Below, piece after piece: positions 23,829-36,100 of a DNA stretch of 64,000 bases. The stretch spans positions 11,158,501 to 11,222,500 of the forward strand of contig NC_056550.1 of NCBI RefSeq assembly GCF_910596095.1, in the 5' to 3' direction. The notes beneath the pieces are model-generated. The model ran no database searches. It had not been told where the DNA came from and saw only the letters and a program-made list of their open reading frames with translations. This DNA comes from Thunnus maccoyii. Lineage: Eukaryota > Chordata > Actinopteri > Scombriformes > Scombridae. A program made the translations under genes and the position numbers. Positions within the stretch are counted from its first letter, which is position 1. Each line of letters begins with the position of its first letter.

Positions 23829-25692
23829 TGGTCAGAACATTAGACCGGCAGCAAACTTCAAACTGAAAGACATCACTAAGACTGAAAACAAACTACCTCT
23901 GTGGCTGTGTGTGTGATGGAGAGGTGGCTGGATACCAAATAGGTAACACAGCATGTGATGCCCCCTAATGCTCTCTTATGCACCAGGGGCCCAGCCCCCC
24001 TCGTCGCCTTTCTTTTTTACCTCATCTAACATCAGTTCATCCTTTTCCTGTGGTTGGTCCTATTAAACTGCTGAAATCAAAGGAATTCATCCCCATCTTT
24101 TCATCCTCTTGACGTTTGCAGACAAAGGTAGACAGGCCCTCTGACAGCTACTCATTATCAGCAGAGCCGTTACTATGGTTACCATTTCATTATATTCCGG
24201 TCAAAAATGTCTCTAATTATTCTTAAACAAAATCACTGTCATTCACAGAATAGTTTCTGTGCTTGGATGTGCTAGAAAGCAGCACCAAGGTCACCTTTTC
24301 ACATACCTCTTTGTCTGTATTTTTCTTTTCTTTTTTTTTTTTTTTTTTACTGTAAATGTTCCTGGCAGACAGGAAATGAAAAGAAGGAATGCAACACCCA
24401 ATTAAGTCAAATTTGAATGGCTGGAATAAAGTTTCAAAACCAATAGTTTATATAACATGTTTTATGCCTGAATACCAACACTGCCAAGGCCTGGAGAATT
24501 CCTATTGTCTGATGTTTTAATGCGTAACAACATGTTCAGACTACTCGGTAGTGTCAGTAGTCAGGTCTGTCCTATTATCTGCTCACTAATTATTTAAGAG
24601 AAAGAAAAAAAAGGTCAAGGTCAAGGAAAGAAATGTCCCTGTTAAGCTGTTTTTTACCTGCTCTTCGTCCTCCTCCACTATCCCTTTTTTCTCCATCTGT
24701 CCAATCCGTCTGCATCCTCTGTTGTGTCTCATTTCCATGTTGGGGCTGAGAGACATTCACCTCCACTTAGCACTGTAATCAGTCTCCTCAGGCTGAACAG
24801 ACAGTCAAGTGCTGCAGTTCATGTGTTCTCTCTCCACCACCTATTCTTTCTTTTCTCTCCCTTTCATTTATTCCTTCCTCCCAGTGAGTCCTCTCAGTAT
24901 TGATAAAGGCCTTGGGCTGTGCAGTCACATTAATTGGATTTTAAAATAGAGCAAAGATTTTATTTAAAGTCATCAATAACTGAATTAAGACATATGTTGT
25001 GTGTGTGGGGTGGGCGGTCTTTGCATATCATCCTGAGCTTGAAGTTTGAGTTGAGCAAATATAGTGTGCACTTTTGGTGATGAAATAAAAAGTAAACATT
25101 GTGAAATTGAACAAATATTCTTAACATACTGTAGGTATCCTGAGAGATAGATGATTCTTAAATCAAATCCGGTTTTACTCATGCTGGGTCTCTCCTGTAA
25201 GACTGTAGTGGAAATATGAATAACTTCTCTGTCCTGGCTTAATTACTGGGGAACCTGATGCTGTAATTCCTTTAAACAAAGCGTAGCGCAGTTGAGTATA
25301 AGTTTGATACAAATTTACAGTCACAAATTTTTGAGAAGATTTAGAAAAGTGAACAAAATTAACTTAGATGGTTTCTTGAGGCTAGTTTAATGGAAGTAAC
25401 TTTAAGCATTGCGTGACTGGGAGCCAATCATTCATTAGAGTGAGCGAGGACAGAGCAGTTCTGACCAATGGAGGCGCAGGAGGAAGGTGCGTCAATCATT
25501 ATGACTCTTGTCTGTCAGAGAAGCAGAGGAGGAAATAGTGTGGCGTTGTTGTAGAGCCACAAAGTCAAAAGAAGGAGGGGGGTGAGGTGGATGTGTGAGT
25601 CAACAAAATATCAGAATTATGGAGAGCTGCTGTTTGCTTCCTGTTTCCTGGCGACAGTCAACATTGTTTTTGTGCTTAAACCTAAAGAAACC
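23829..25692. other. Intergenic with poly(T)
   Basis: A T run of about 18 at 24332-24349, and a TCAAGG doublet near 24614. No gene seen. Confidence 0.55.
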
Positions 25693-25972
25693 TTAAAGAT
25701 GCCCTGTGGAGTTTTCTTGCAAAATCAAACATAAGTCATGTTACCATTCAGTGTTACTCACCAAAATGCATTGTGTGTATCTTTGAGGTATAGAAAATTA
25801 AACATGAAAGTCATGAAACATTTGTAAAGCCAATTTTATTTATTTATTTTTTTATGAATCTTTGTCACCTGTGAGTTTGTGCATGTGTGACACAAACAAA
25901 ATGAGGACCCACTCGTGAAAATATTGCTGAAAAGTGTTATTTGTGGTCAAAAACTCTATGGGGTACCTTTAA
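25693..25972. mobile_element. TTAA-flanked MITE, 280 bp
   Basis: TTAA at 25693-25696 and 25969-25972. The left terminus AGATGCCCTGTGGAGTTTTC is inverted at the right as AGGTACCCCATAGAGTTTTT, with 15 of 20 positions agreeing. No coding capacity. Confidence 0.75.
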
Positions 25973-26960
25973 CCATAGTGTCCTGCTGATAGCGGGGTCA
26001 GATCAGAAAATTTTTATATGTGTCAGTCTGGCAGGCCATTAGAAACAACATATTTTGTCATTTAATTTGGAAAATATCAAAGTTTTTTGTTTTAATTTGT
26101 TTTTTTAATTAACTGGGTCACCGTTAGAATCCATTCCTCTATCAGCCCAGCTACCACCTGAGCAAGCTACACATTTTTCAAACATTTTTCAGTCCTACAG
26201 TTCATGAATGTTTGATACATAAAAGAAGACTTTATGTCCATCAGCAGTTTTAAATCCTTTTTCAGTAGTTCAGAACCGCACACCATACAAAATGTCATTA
26301 GTTTCCACATATACAACAGCAGAAAATACGACTTTTTGTTTGACCGGCTTTCTAAAGAAAAGAGTGGCACTAAGACTGCGACAATTTCTGCTCCACTGAA
26401 AAACTACAGACACTTAAAAAGCATGTTGTAATTTTTTCAGCATTTTGCTCATCAAGAGGCGGCATAGGTTAACTGTAAGTCTTGAACATCCATTTTAACT
26501 TAATTTTGTCAGTTTTTTCCAGCTAATTAGTGTTCCTCCCAAATGAGACACATTGTTCTGCTACAAAGGCCAACACCAACAAAGGCTGGGAGTTATGTAA
26601 TGTTTCTTGCTAACTTACTGTAATAAATGACTTACTCCCCTCTTCCCTTTCACCGTAAAAACACATCTCTCCAACTGCTACTCTCCTGTGTGCTGATATT
26701 TACCTTTTTAAAATGGGCTGTTATTGACATTTACTGAGAAAATAAGTAAAAATGTCAAGCCTTGCACCCCCAGCTGTATTCCTATCTGTATTTGCAAAGC
26801 AGTTTCATGTTTCAACAGTGCAAAAAAGCTCAGAACTTTATAAAATTTGCATTTGCAGATTGAAACATTTCAGTTATCCTGTTGCCAGTAGTGGCAGGCA
26901 GACAGTAACAGTTTAGAAAGTCCTCTGTCATGCTGAGACAGGCTCATTTTTCCCCTCACT

Positions 26961-26997
<37 letters not shown>

Positions 26998-28029
26998 TTA
27001 CAGTTTCTATAACTTAACAAGTCCTGAACAAAACTGGAGGAGCAATGTGATTGCACAGAGGAGCTGTTCTTTTGTTTTTATCCGATGAATGAACATAATG
27101 CTCATATTGATTGTGAGTGGGTCCTCCCAGATGCCCTTCCAACCACAGAGTTTTAACAAAGCTAAGCACTGAGGTTAAATGCACACTTTAATCAGAACTA
27201 TCATAATTAACCGAGGTAGCCCTCTGCTCTTGTGGGGGTTGATAACTTCACTGGCTTACACTACAGTGACAGGCCAAACTGTGTGTGTCTGTGTGTGTTT
27301 TAACTCAGTTTTTACCAGGAACAGCTACAATCCAAATAGACATTTAAACACTGGATGCAAAAACATCTTCTTTTATCGGCCTCTTAAGTTGGAGCACTGA
27401 TCAGAGTAAAGTGCTGACACACTAAAGTCAAGAAGATTCTGCACAGCGATGAGGGAAGGAGGAGACGATCCATCATGCAGGTCTATTAAGATGAACCAGC
27501 ATCCATCTCATAATGTACGGTATGAGAACCCAAAGAAAGCCTCACCTCCCTGGAGAGCCTCTGTTCTGAGGAGGCTATTTAGAGCTTTTCTCCTCACTCC
27601 ATCCACGCTCACACAGCTGTTACCTGAGGCTCCTGGTCTGCATTGCTTTCCAAATCTGTGTCAAACTAGACTCTCTAATTTTTGGTTCCAACTGTGGTAC
27701 AGAAAGGCCGGTGGTTGTGAGTGGATATTGGCTTGATTGCATGAAACCCATACTGTAGCCCTACCTTCATCAGCAGAGGAAAAAACAAACTTATTGCAAC
27801 ACAATGGGAGTTATTCGACAATGCATTGCATTGTTCTACAGTTTACCTCACAATCAACCAAACGGAAGACAAAATTATGACTTCATAGGGCAACTATAAA
27901 CAGAGTTGTCAGGTTCCTTCTGGTAGTATTATAAACCGTTGTGCAGTGTTCTAACATCTCATTTAGACACTTTTCTCAACACCGTACTGCTTCCAATCTG
28001 AGAACCCAAAAAGTCACTTAAAGTTTAAT
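25973..28029. other. Intergenic with (CA)n at 26964-26997
   Basis: The CA microsatellite has about 17 units. The open frame 27449-27736 has no recognised content. No gene seen. Confidence 0.6.
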
Positions 28030-28592
28030 TTATATACTGTTATGATGTTGGATGTCCATGTTAAACATAGTCAAAGTTTCAGCCAGTACCAAACACTTCC
28101 TTTGCAATGTTCTTTTCCTTTCCAGACGAGATGATGTCAGCTCTTGTCCATAAACAGCCATCCGTTCTTTAATCTTTGATGCTGAAGTTTTTCATGTTGT
28201 CCACTCACACGTTTTTATCTTCAGGCTCAGATTCAGACTCAAACATGTACGGATGTACTTGAGAAGTTGCCATTTTGTAGTAAAGAATGAGACAAAAATT
28301 GAAATCTTACTACCATTGTTTGTTTACATAGTTTCTGGAGCTCTGCCGAGGAAGCAGCTTCCGGGAATTAACCAATCAGGACAGAGTGGGCTCATCAAGA
28401 GGGACGCCTTAAAGAGAAAGGAGCTAAAACAGCCTGTTTCAGACAGAGGCTGAACTAAGGGACTGCATAAAGGGCTAGTATAAGTTAAATCAGGTTTTGT
28501 TTTCTTTTTTTACTGCAAATCATGCAAAGACATACCAGTAGAGCCCCAGAATAAAAATATACACCTGGAAATGTGCATGATATGTCCCCTTT
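28030..28592 (+). mobile_element. MITE with TATGTCCCCTTT end, plus copy
   Basis: TATACTGTTATGATGTTGGA starts the part shared with 16550-17070 (inverted there). GCCTGTTTCAGACAGAGGCT and GCTCATCAAGAGGGACGCC are internal. It ends GATATGTCCCCTTTC. The frame 28253-28453 lies inside and is not a gene. Confidence 0.65.
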
Positions 28593-31500
28593 CAAAGTGA
28601 ATGATGTCTATCTGTGTCATTGATTCCTTTGACCTGGGACACACCATGGATCACATGTTAATACCAGATGCAAATGGGGCCTTAATGCTTTATAATGTAA
28701 ACACAGTTTTGGACATATCAATCTCGAAGGCCCTATCACACCTCAGATGAGAAAAAAAAACAAAAAAATAAACAGGTGGCAATTTGTTTTTACATTCTTT
28801 GATTCCTGCATAATAGATAATAATAGTCAAACAGATGTGATCCTCTCTCTCTGCATCTTTTTATCTCTCCACAATCTGCAACTAACCAGCAGGCATCTCA
28901 GAGCAATAGCCCCCTGTAGAGTTTCAGATGGAGCTGTCCACATACTGCACACCATGGATATATGTGCCACGTTGAGGAGCGACAAGTGGAGGTTTGAAGG
29001 CTGTGCTGTGATGCACACATCCGTGAAAGCTCACTGTTAATGTTCTGCAGCACGGAACAATGAGCATGACTTCTCTGTGTCCCCTTTGTTTCATTGTGCT
29101 ACTGTAAACCTGCTGATGTACCAGGACCTGGAGCAATGTCTTGATTCTCCCCAGTAACGCCCGGGAGAGTCGGTGCAGAGAGAGCGCTGTCACAGCCAAG
29201 CCTCTCTGATCATTTATTTTTGATTCACCAGACATAAGGCAGGTGGAGCAAGGAGGAAAGAAAGAGACAAAGTGAGAGAAAGTCAGACATAAGACCTATT
29301 TAGCAATTTTTTATTATTTTTTTAAAAGAGTGTTTTTAAATAAATTAGTGAAATAGAACAGTCCTGATACAGGAACAAACAGACAGTTGGTAAAAGAAAG
29401 ATGGAGGTGAGGTTGTTTGGGGCGGGTAGCCTCAGTGCTTTGCCTTGTAGCAACATGCTCCCTGCCTCCTGCAGGCTGTTGCACCAGAGGCAGAAACATC
29501 TCCATGTTGTCCCCATTCTTGGGTCACCCAGTCTGGTATGAGGTGCTGGAGCTCTCTGGGGATGCAGCTGGCTGCACTCTGTCAAAACACACCATGCCAG
29601 GGAGGAGGAGATGGAAAGTGGCATTTATGGAAAGTCAACATTTGACTGTGGGTGGCAGAGTCAGTGAGACATCAAACACTCTACAGATGAATGTCTTTTT
29701 ATACACTATAATGCCATTGTTCCACATGAATTCCTCGCTTTCCGTTTGTTGTATTAAACCATTTGCTCCAATATGTGTCCCCTAAAACCATGATTGCCTG
29801 AATGTACAGGCTAGATTTCTTACCAAGGTTGAATTGATTACTTGTAATTAGGCCCTGAAGAGTTTTGCCTCAGAGCAGACACACATTTCCTATCTTCATG
29901 TCTTTCAATGGAGTGTTTTATTATCCGGCAACATTTCCCTTAGGCCTAAATAAAGTAGCAGTCTAAATTAGTTTTTTACTCATCTCTCCATTTTCTCTCC
30001 CTCCTCAGTCTAACATGTTTTACGGGGGGACGTCCTTGTGTAATTCAGAGCAACATCAGCGCAGCTCAGTTTGAAGGGTACACCTCATAAATACAGTAAA
30101 TTGGTTGAGGGTAGTCCTAAGTTAGGGCTTGTGTGCTGCCTGTGTGATGGAGATGTTTGTGGGATCTACCCTCATGATATCTCTCAAAAACAAAACCACA
30201 TACATGACGTTGCAGTGGTTGAATCCTAACAGGCTGGGATGCATATTACAGTGTGCAGCAGAGCCACTTCCTGTTTGGCAGACTGAGAGAAGCGCTGCCA
30301 GTATAGAGCCCAGGGCAAAGACATCAATCACACTGCCGACCCTGGACCCACTGGAGAATTGACGGTGTCAACGGTACTACTGTGGCCACCATCAATCACT
30401 CCTTTCAGTGTAACACACTCCTTACAATCATGAAAACATAGTAAACGCATTCAAGGGCTACCTACGCCATGCACATCCAGCAGGATTAGTCCATTTTACA
30501 GGCAAGTGGCATTTATTTGAAAGGAGGAGAAACAAAGCTGAAATATCAAGTAGACTAAATAATTGCAGGTCAAAATGTCAAGTTATCAAGTCATTACCAA
30601 TATCCAGCTCGCCTGTACACAGCCCAACCAGCCTCATAAACATTTGTTTGAGTATGATTTGAGTATTTTTGTAAAATTTCTATAAAATTATGAGTAACTC
30701 ACTGCACAATTAAACTCTAACCCTTTACCAATGCTAATTCAGTGGAAATGAGGGGTCGAGCAGATTATGGCAGAGCCGTCCACAGCAGTGAGCTTGATTA
30801 CTGTACAACATGCTTCCATGGTTAGGTTATTTCCTGCAATGGGTTATTTGTAGAAAATTATCACAGCCATATCTGACACTGACTGTTGGACCACTGACAT
30901 GCTGGAGTCTACATTTCTGTTTACAATTAAGATAAAATGGCAGTTGTGGTCAAAGTGTAGCAAAGTAATATAAATGTATAAACTGTAAGTATACAAGCAC
31001 ATTAGAGCAATCTCTGATGATCTGCACGGAGAGCGCTCAAGGATGCCTAACTGTCTGAATGGAGATAATTTTACCCTGTTGGGTAAAGATAACAAGCTGA
31101 TGAGCAAAACAGCATGTTAGCTTACTCTAAATGAACATCTACCCTGCAGCATAGAGCTAAAGCAGTAGGCTAATAGAAAATAAAGCAATTCTGTTGGACA
31201 GTGCCGTGTTGGGTAAAATCAAAACTACCTATAATATTGCAAAAGTCACACTTAGCCCTGAATGGTTGGGGTGGTGGACAAACTGCCTTTTCATTTGGAG
31301 CGTCCATCAAGAGCTCTGCATGCAGTAACAGTATGATGCTCCAAATTTAAGAGCATCACCCTGTTTGTGCTCTTGGTTTTCAAATCCTTATTAGAAAACC
31401 TATTTCCAAATGCCCCCGTCCTTACCTTCAGTATCTTGCCAGCAAGGCTAGGTAATTCTGTTTTGATCAACAGCAGTGTTCACAAATCTGTGGCACTTTT

Positions 31501-32934
31501 TTGTGCTGCTATAACCAACAGAAGCATTTGGAGATGTGTGGTGTATATTAGCAATCATTCAGACATTTTACAGTCCTTGTTTCAACAGTGGCTCTGGAGA
31601 TGAAATCACTAACCAGATAGGAAACAGCCTAAGCAGACTCTTAACTGATGCAGAGTGGTACCATTCATTGTTTACAGTGTTAACAGCATAAGTCAGATAG
31701 GACATTTTGTGCTGAAATGACATAGTCTCACAGCAAGGTCACCTCTGCAGCACATCTGTATCAGCTCTGTAGAAGATAAACTGAACCACTGTAAAGCTTG
31801 AAAACATTAGGGATTTTAGTTGGGTTTTTTAAAAATATGGCACAAATAAAAATGACTGGGAGTATTATGCAGATAAAGCTGCAGAGCAGAAGGTGTGGGG
31901 TTTTCAAGCACCTTTTTTTCTGTTAATCTTCAGCACCTCTCAGTGGACATAGATATGTATTGCAAGATGCCGCACAAGATGTGGCAACAAATTTAAAAAT
32001 TCGACCAACTTCTTGTTATTAAAATATTTACAGGCATGTGCATGAAATTACAATTGCAATCTGTGATATTAGCATTCAACATATTACCAGTGATGCTGTG
32101 GGAAGTTTACAGTGTTGGAGTGGAGGGATGGCCCCCAAGTGGAGTCCCGTAGCCCAAGACATCTTATTTGATGGTGAAACACATCCATGAGGAAATATTT
32201 GTTTGTTGCCTCCTCAAGTCTAATTTTCTCATTGTCTGGTTAGTAGATAAACTGAATGATTGATAACCCAAAATGTAGACATCATCATTTAATATAACAT
32301 TCCCTCATGCTGCGTATGTCTCCCTAAATCACCCAGACACTTGATGATTTTTTTGTACATGTCCATCATATATAAATCATCACTACTCTGCAGTTAAAGC
32401 TTGGCAGTTGCTAAGATCTTAGTTTGTATCCTATCAATGATTCAGTAGCTCCATCATAGTTTTATCCCACAGTTTTAGACAAGCGCACTGGAGAGAGGAT
32501 TCAGTATGGGGTATAAGGTAGTAGATGTCAAAACACTGTATGTTTTTATTATGCTTAATAGATTCCATTAGAGATTGGATGACCCAGTAGGAATCCCTGC
32601 AGTTCAGTAGAGAACAGCAGATGGCATTAACAATTTACGAGGTGAGCTGGTGGGCCGAGCAAAGTGGAGCACAGCCTCTCAGTTCTTGCATAATTTCTCA
32701 TGTGTTTGTTGTTTTGATTTGTCTAATCCTCTAGTTTCTAATAACACCATATGTAGTCATATAATATGCGAATGGCTGTCATTCATATTAAGTTGTTTTG
32801 GTATAAATTATGTACGAAACTCCTGAACTGGATCCATTCAAAGTTTCTTCATGGGTCCCCTGCTTTATTGTTGAAATCTCTCTCCTCTCACACACTGTTA
32901 AAAACAAGTAAATGCTATATTCCTGAGGAAGGAA
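28593..32934. other. Intergenic upstream of pecam1, no gene seen
   Basis: Open frames at 28747-29040, 29417-29785, 30122-30331, 31367-31603 and others overlap on both strands without family resemblance. Distal pecam1 regulatory elements could lie here but none can be called by eye. Confidence 0.55.
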
Positions 32935-33122
32935 CAGCCATTTCCTGGTCCGTTTAGCAGCACAAGGAGTGTGTATGATAAGAAGAGCAACACCCCCTTA
33001 CCACCACTATTGACTAAAACACACAAACAAAAAAAGGCCCTCCCCTGCCCTTCTGGCCTCTTTCTCGTCAGCCCTCTGTAGCTGTATCTTAATCTTACAG
33101 CGGTGAACTACCATCATTCAGG
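32935..33122 (+). promoter_or_regulatory. pecam1: Probable pecam1 promoter and 5' UTR
   Basis: The sequence shows an ETS core with flanks (CATTTCCTGG, 32939-32948), a GATA site (GATAAG, 32977-32982) and a CACCC-like run (32991-32996), with no clear TATA box, within 190 bp of the start codon. Mammalian PECAM1 also has a TATA-less promoter that depends on GATA and ETS factors (recalled knowledge). The transcription start is not determinable by eye; it probably lies between 33000 and 33100. Confidence 0.45.
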
Positions 33123-36100
33123 ATGGACTACAGACCCCCTAACCCACTGCTGCTGCTGCTGCTTCTCATCAGCCTCCTACACATCTGTAAGGACCCACTG
33201 TTGCACTGCTTCAAGGATAAAGGATGTTCCTTCAGTTATACCTGATTCTCACTTGTTGTCTCCTGTTTTCTCTTCCTGTTTCTCTACTTTTCTTCAAACA
33301 CAGGGCAATGTGCAAGAGGAAAGTCACGTAAGTATAACTGCCTTATATACTGTATATTTGACCTAATAATTGGTCCGCAGGGTTGTAGTTTCTCCAGCAT
33401 TGAAACAGTTTGTGGTAACCTAGTCCTTGCTGTATTAGACAAGGAGGCTATTTTTAGCTCATACACCAAAAAGAGTTATTTTTTGCAGGAACTGGGCATT
33501 GTTTTATGCACTCCTGGCCTCCTTGATATTTTCAAGTCTTTAGTGAGATTCATTGAAGTTATATTTATTTGTCACGGGTGAAGCTGGGTAATCTTTCACA
33601 TCAGTTTGAGTATGAATGAACTTCTCAAATTTTGAGTAGCTTTCAAATAACAGGAATGTGAATCAAAATGTTAATTTGATTGTTGTTATCTTTTTGCTTT
33701 GAGATTTATGTGGAGCTCTCTGCTAGCTGGTTATAGAGGCAGTCAGTAGTCAATAATAATGGTCAAAATTAGACAATAATAGTTTGACATTCGCTTTCAT
33801 GCCAAGAGTTAGATGAGAAGATTGATACCACTCCTCAGTATGAGCATGGTATCGGTGTTCTCTTGGTGAGAGTAATCTGAAAGTGAATTAACATATATCC
33901 AAAAAAGTCAGATATTTCTTTAAAAAGATCATTGTGTCAGTACTATTCCCAAGGTCAAGAAAGAATTTAGAGCCGCAACAGTTATTTGATTAATTGATTA
34001 GTCAATCAACAGAAAATTAATTGGCATCTATTTTGATGATCAAATAATTGTTTTTGTAATTTTTCAAGCAAAAATCCCAAATATTTGCTGGGTCCAGCCT
34101 CTCAAAGTTGAGGATTTGATGCTTCTTGTAGCACATGATAGTAAACTGAATATTCTTGGTTTTTGGACTGTTGGTCGGACAATATAATATAATTTTTCAC
34201 CAATTAATCAATAGAAATAATCAGCAGATTAATCAATAATGAAAATAATCGTTAGTTACAGCCCTAAATTAATTTCTTCTATAGTGGCTGAGTTAACAAA
34301 GTCATTCCCAGCCTCAGCTTTCTCTACATTACTCAGCCCAGTGCCCATACTAAAAACAGTACTCTGAGGATAAAGTGATTGTTTCATAGCTGTTGAGGCA
34401 GGTTGCACCGAGTTGTTGTTACTGACGGGGAGCAGAAGCTGGGATACATCAACACAGCTCTCCCAGGGGGAAGGAGAGGGTCAGACACTGTTTGTTGAAG
34501 CTTTTCCTTCCTTTAGCAGCTCCTGCTTACTGTGCAGTAGATTGCCAGGGAGTGCCTTCCTCCAGACTTCACCTTTATTGTGGAGAGAATAATAGACTCT
34601 GACTCTGTATTGTATCAGTCCCAGATGTTGGTTTTATATAATCCAGACATACAGTCCTAATTACATTATTTCTCTCCACTATGTGTGCATGTTTGTGTGA
34701 CAGTGGAACCCACAGCATATATTATAGATGTCGTCAACCTGACAATCGTATCCAGCGGAACAGTTCAGAGTGGAACACCAGTGACCCTTCGCTGCCTTGT
34801 CATCGTCAGTCACGACAACTCCCTTCACCTGACAAACACTTTCCAGTTTACACGGGACGACATTCCGATCCACTCCTATACCACCTCAAAAGATACAGTC
34901 CTATATGAGCTCAACCCGGCCAGGGCAGCCGACTCTGGAAATTATGAATGTCAGGTCACAGTCAAGGACAAGAGCAGAAGAAGCTCCAGCCAAAGACTCA
35001 CCGTCACAGGTAGGGCTGAAGAGGACAACTTGGTACAATATATATTTTATATTTGTATAATAGGGGTTATTTGGTTTTAATTTATTCTTTTTGTTGTTGT
35101 TGTTATTGTGTTTGAAAGTCCAGGGTAGGATAACAAGAAAAATACTTGAATCTAAAATGCTTCCCATAGCATTGTAGCACTGTTGGGGAAAGTCTATGTA
35201 AACTAATAAGGCCATATTAGTAGTTTTTAGACTAATTTCCTGTCCTTAGTTTCAAATCATACCAGCACAGGGTGAGGATGAATTTTCAGACAACAAAAAC
35301 TTTTTTGAGTTGGAAATCCATCACTGTTAACATTTTGTCTGTGTTATTATTTTGTAAAGTTAGTAATGCAGTCATGAGTTAGAATGATTTTGAAAATGTG
35401 TCTTCGGTGCTCCAGGAAGCTCCACCATCAGACATTTGATAAGGAGCTGCTGAAATACATTGCATTCAATGCAACCCAGAGGACAAACAAAAACCAAACA
35501 ATGATGCTGTAAAAAGAATATGTGAGTTTTCTGTATGTATAGCTCCTGACATTTCAATTTAAGGGGTGTTACAATTTTGCATTGTTTTCAGCTGCAGTTG
35601 GCAGCTGTTTTCAGAGAAAAAGCTCTAAAAATAAAACCACTGTACACTACCGGCTAAGCAGACACAGCTCATGGCTAGCTGATGAACATAGCAGAGCATT
35701 AAGCACCTAAACAGCCAAATATTTCCCCCAGGAGGTGTTAGAGACCAAAAACAGAGTTAAAGAAGAGTGAATATTGGACTTACATTCACCCAGTGGACAA
35801 AGCCACAACTCCAAATGAATTATAATGTTTCTCAGTAACTGCTGGACTTGTAAATAAGCAACTATTTGCTAACATGTTAAACATATCACCTTAAAACTTT
35901 AAATGTCAGTGTTGCGTTCACAACTTCTTTCCACTGCCACCAAGTGACCAAAAAAACTTACTTTAACAGTTTTTTCAACATAGACAACCTGTTTTAAAAT
36001 GTCATAATGCATGAGGAATAAGTCTTATGACTTATAGTAAACTTTGGAAAATCAATGTCAGGGATGTAAAGTGGCTCTTGGGTTTTTGAAATGTCTTAAA

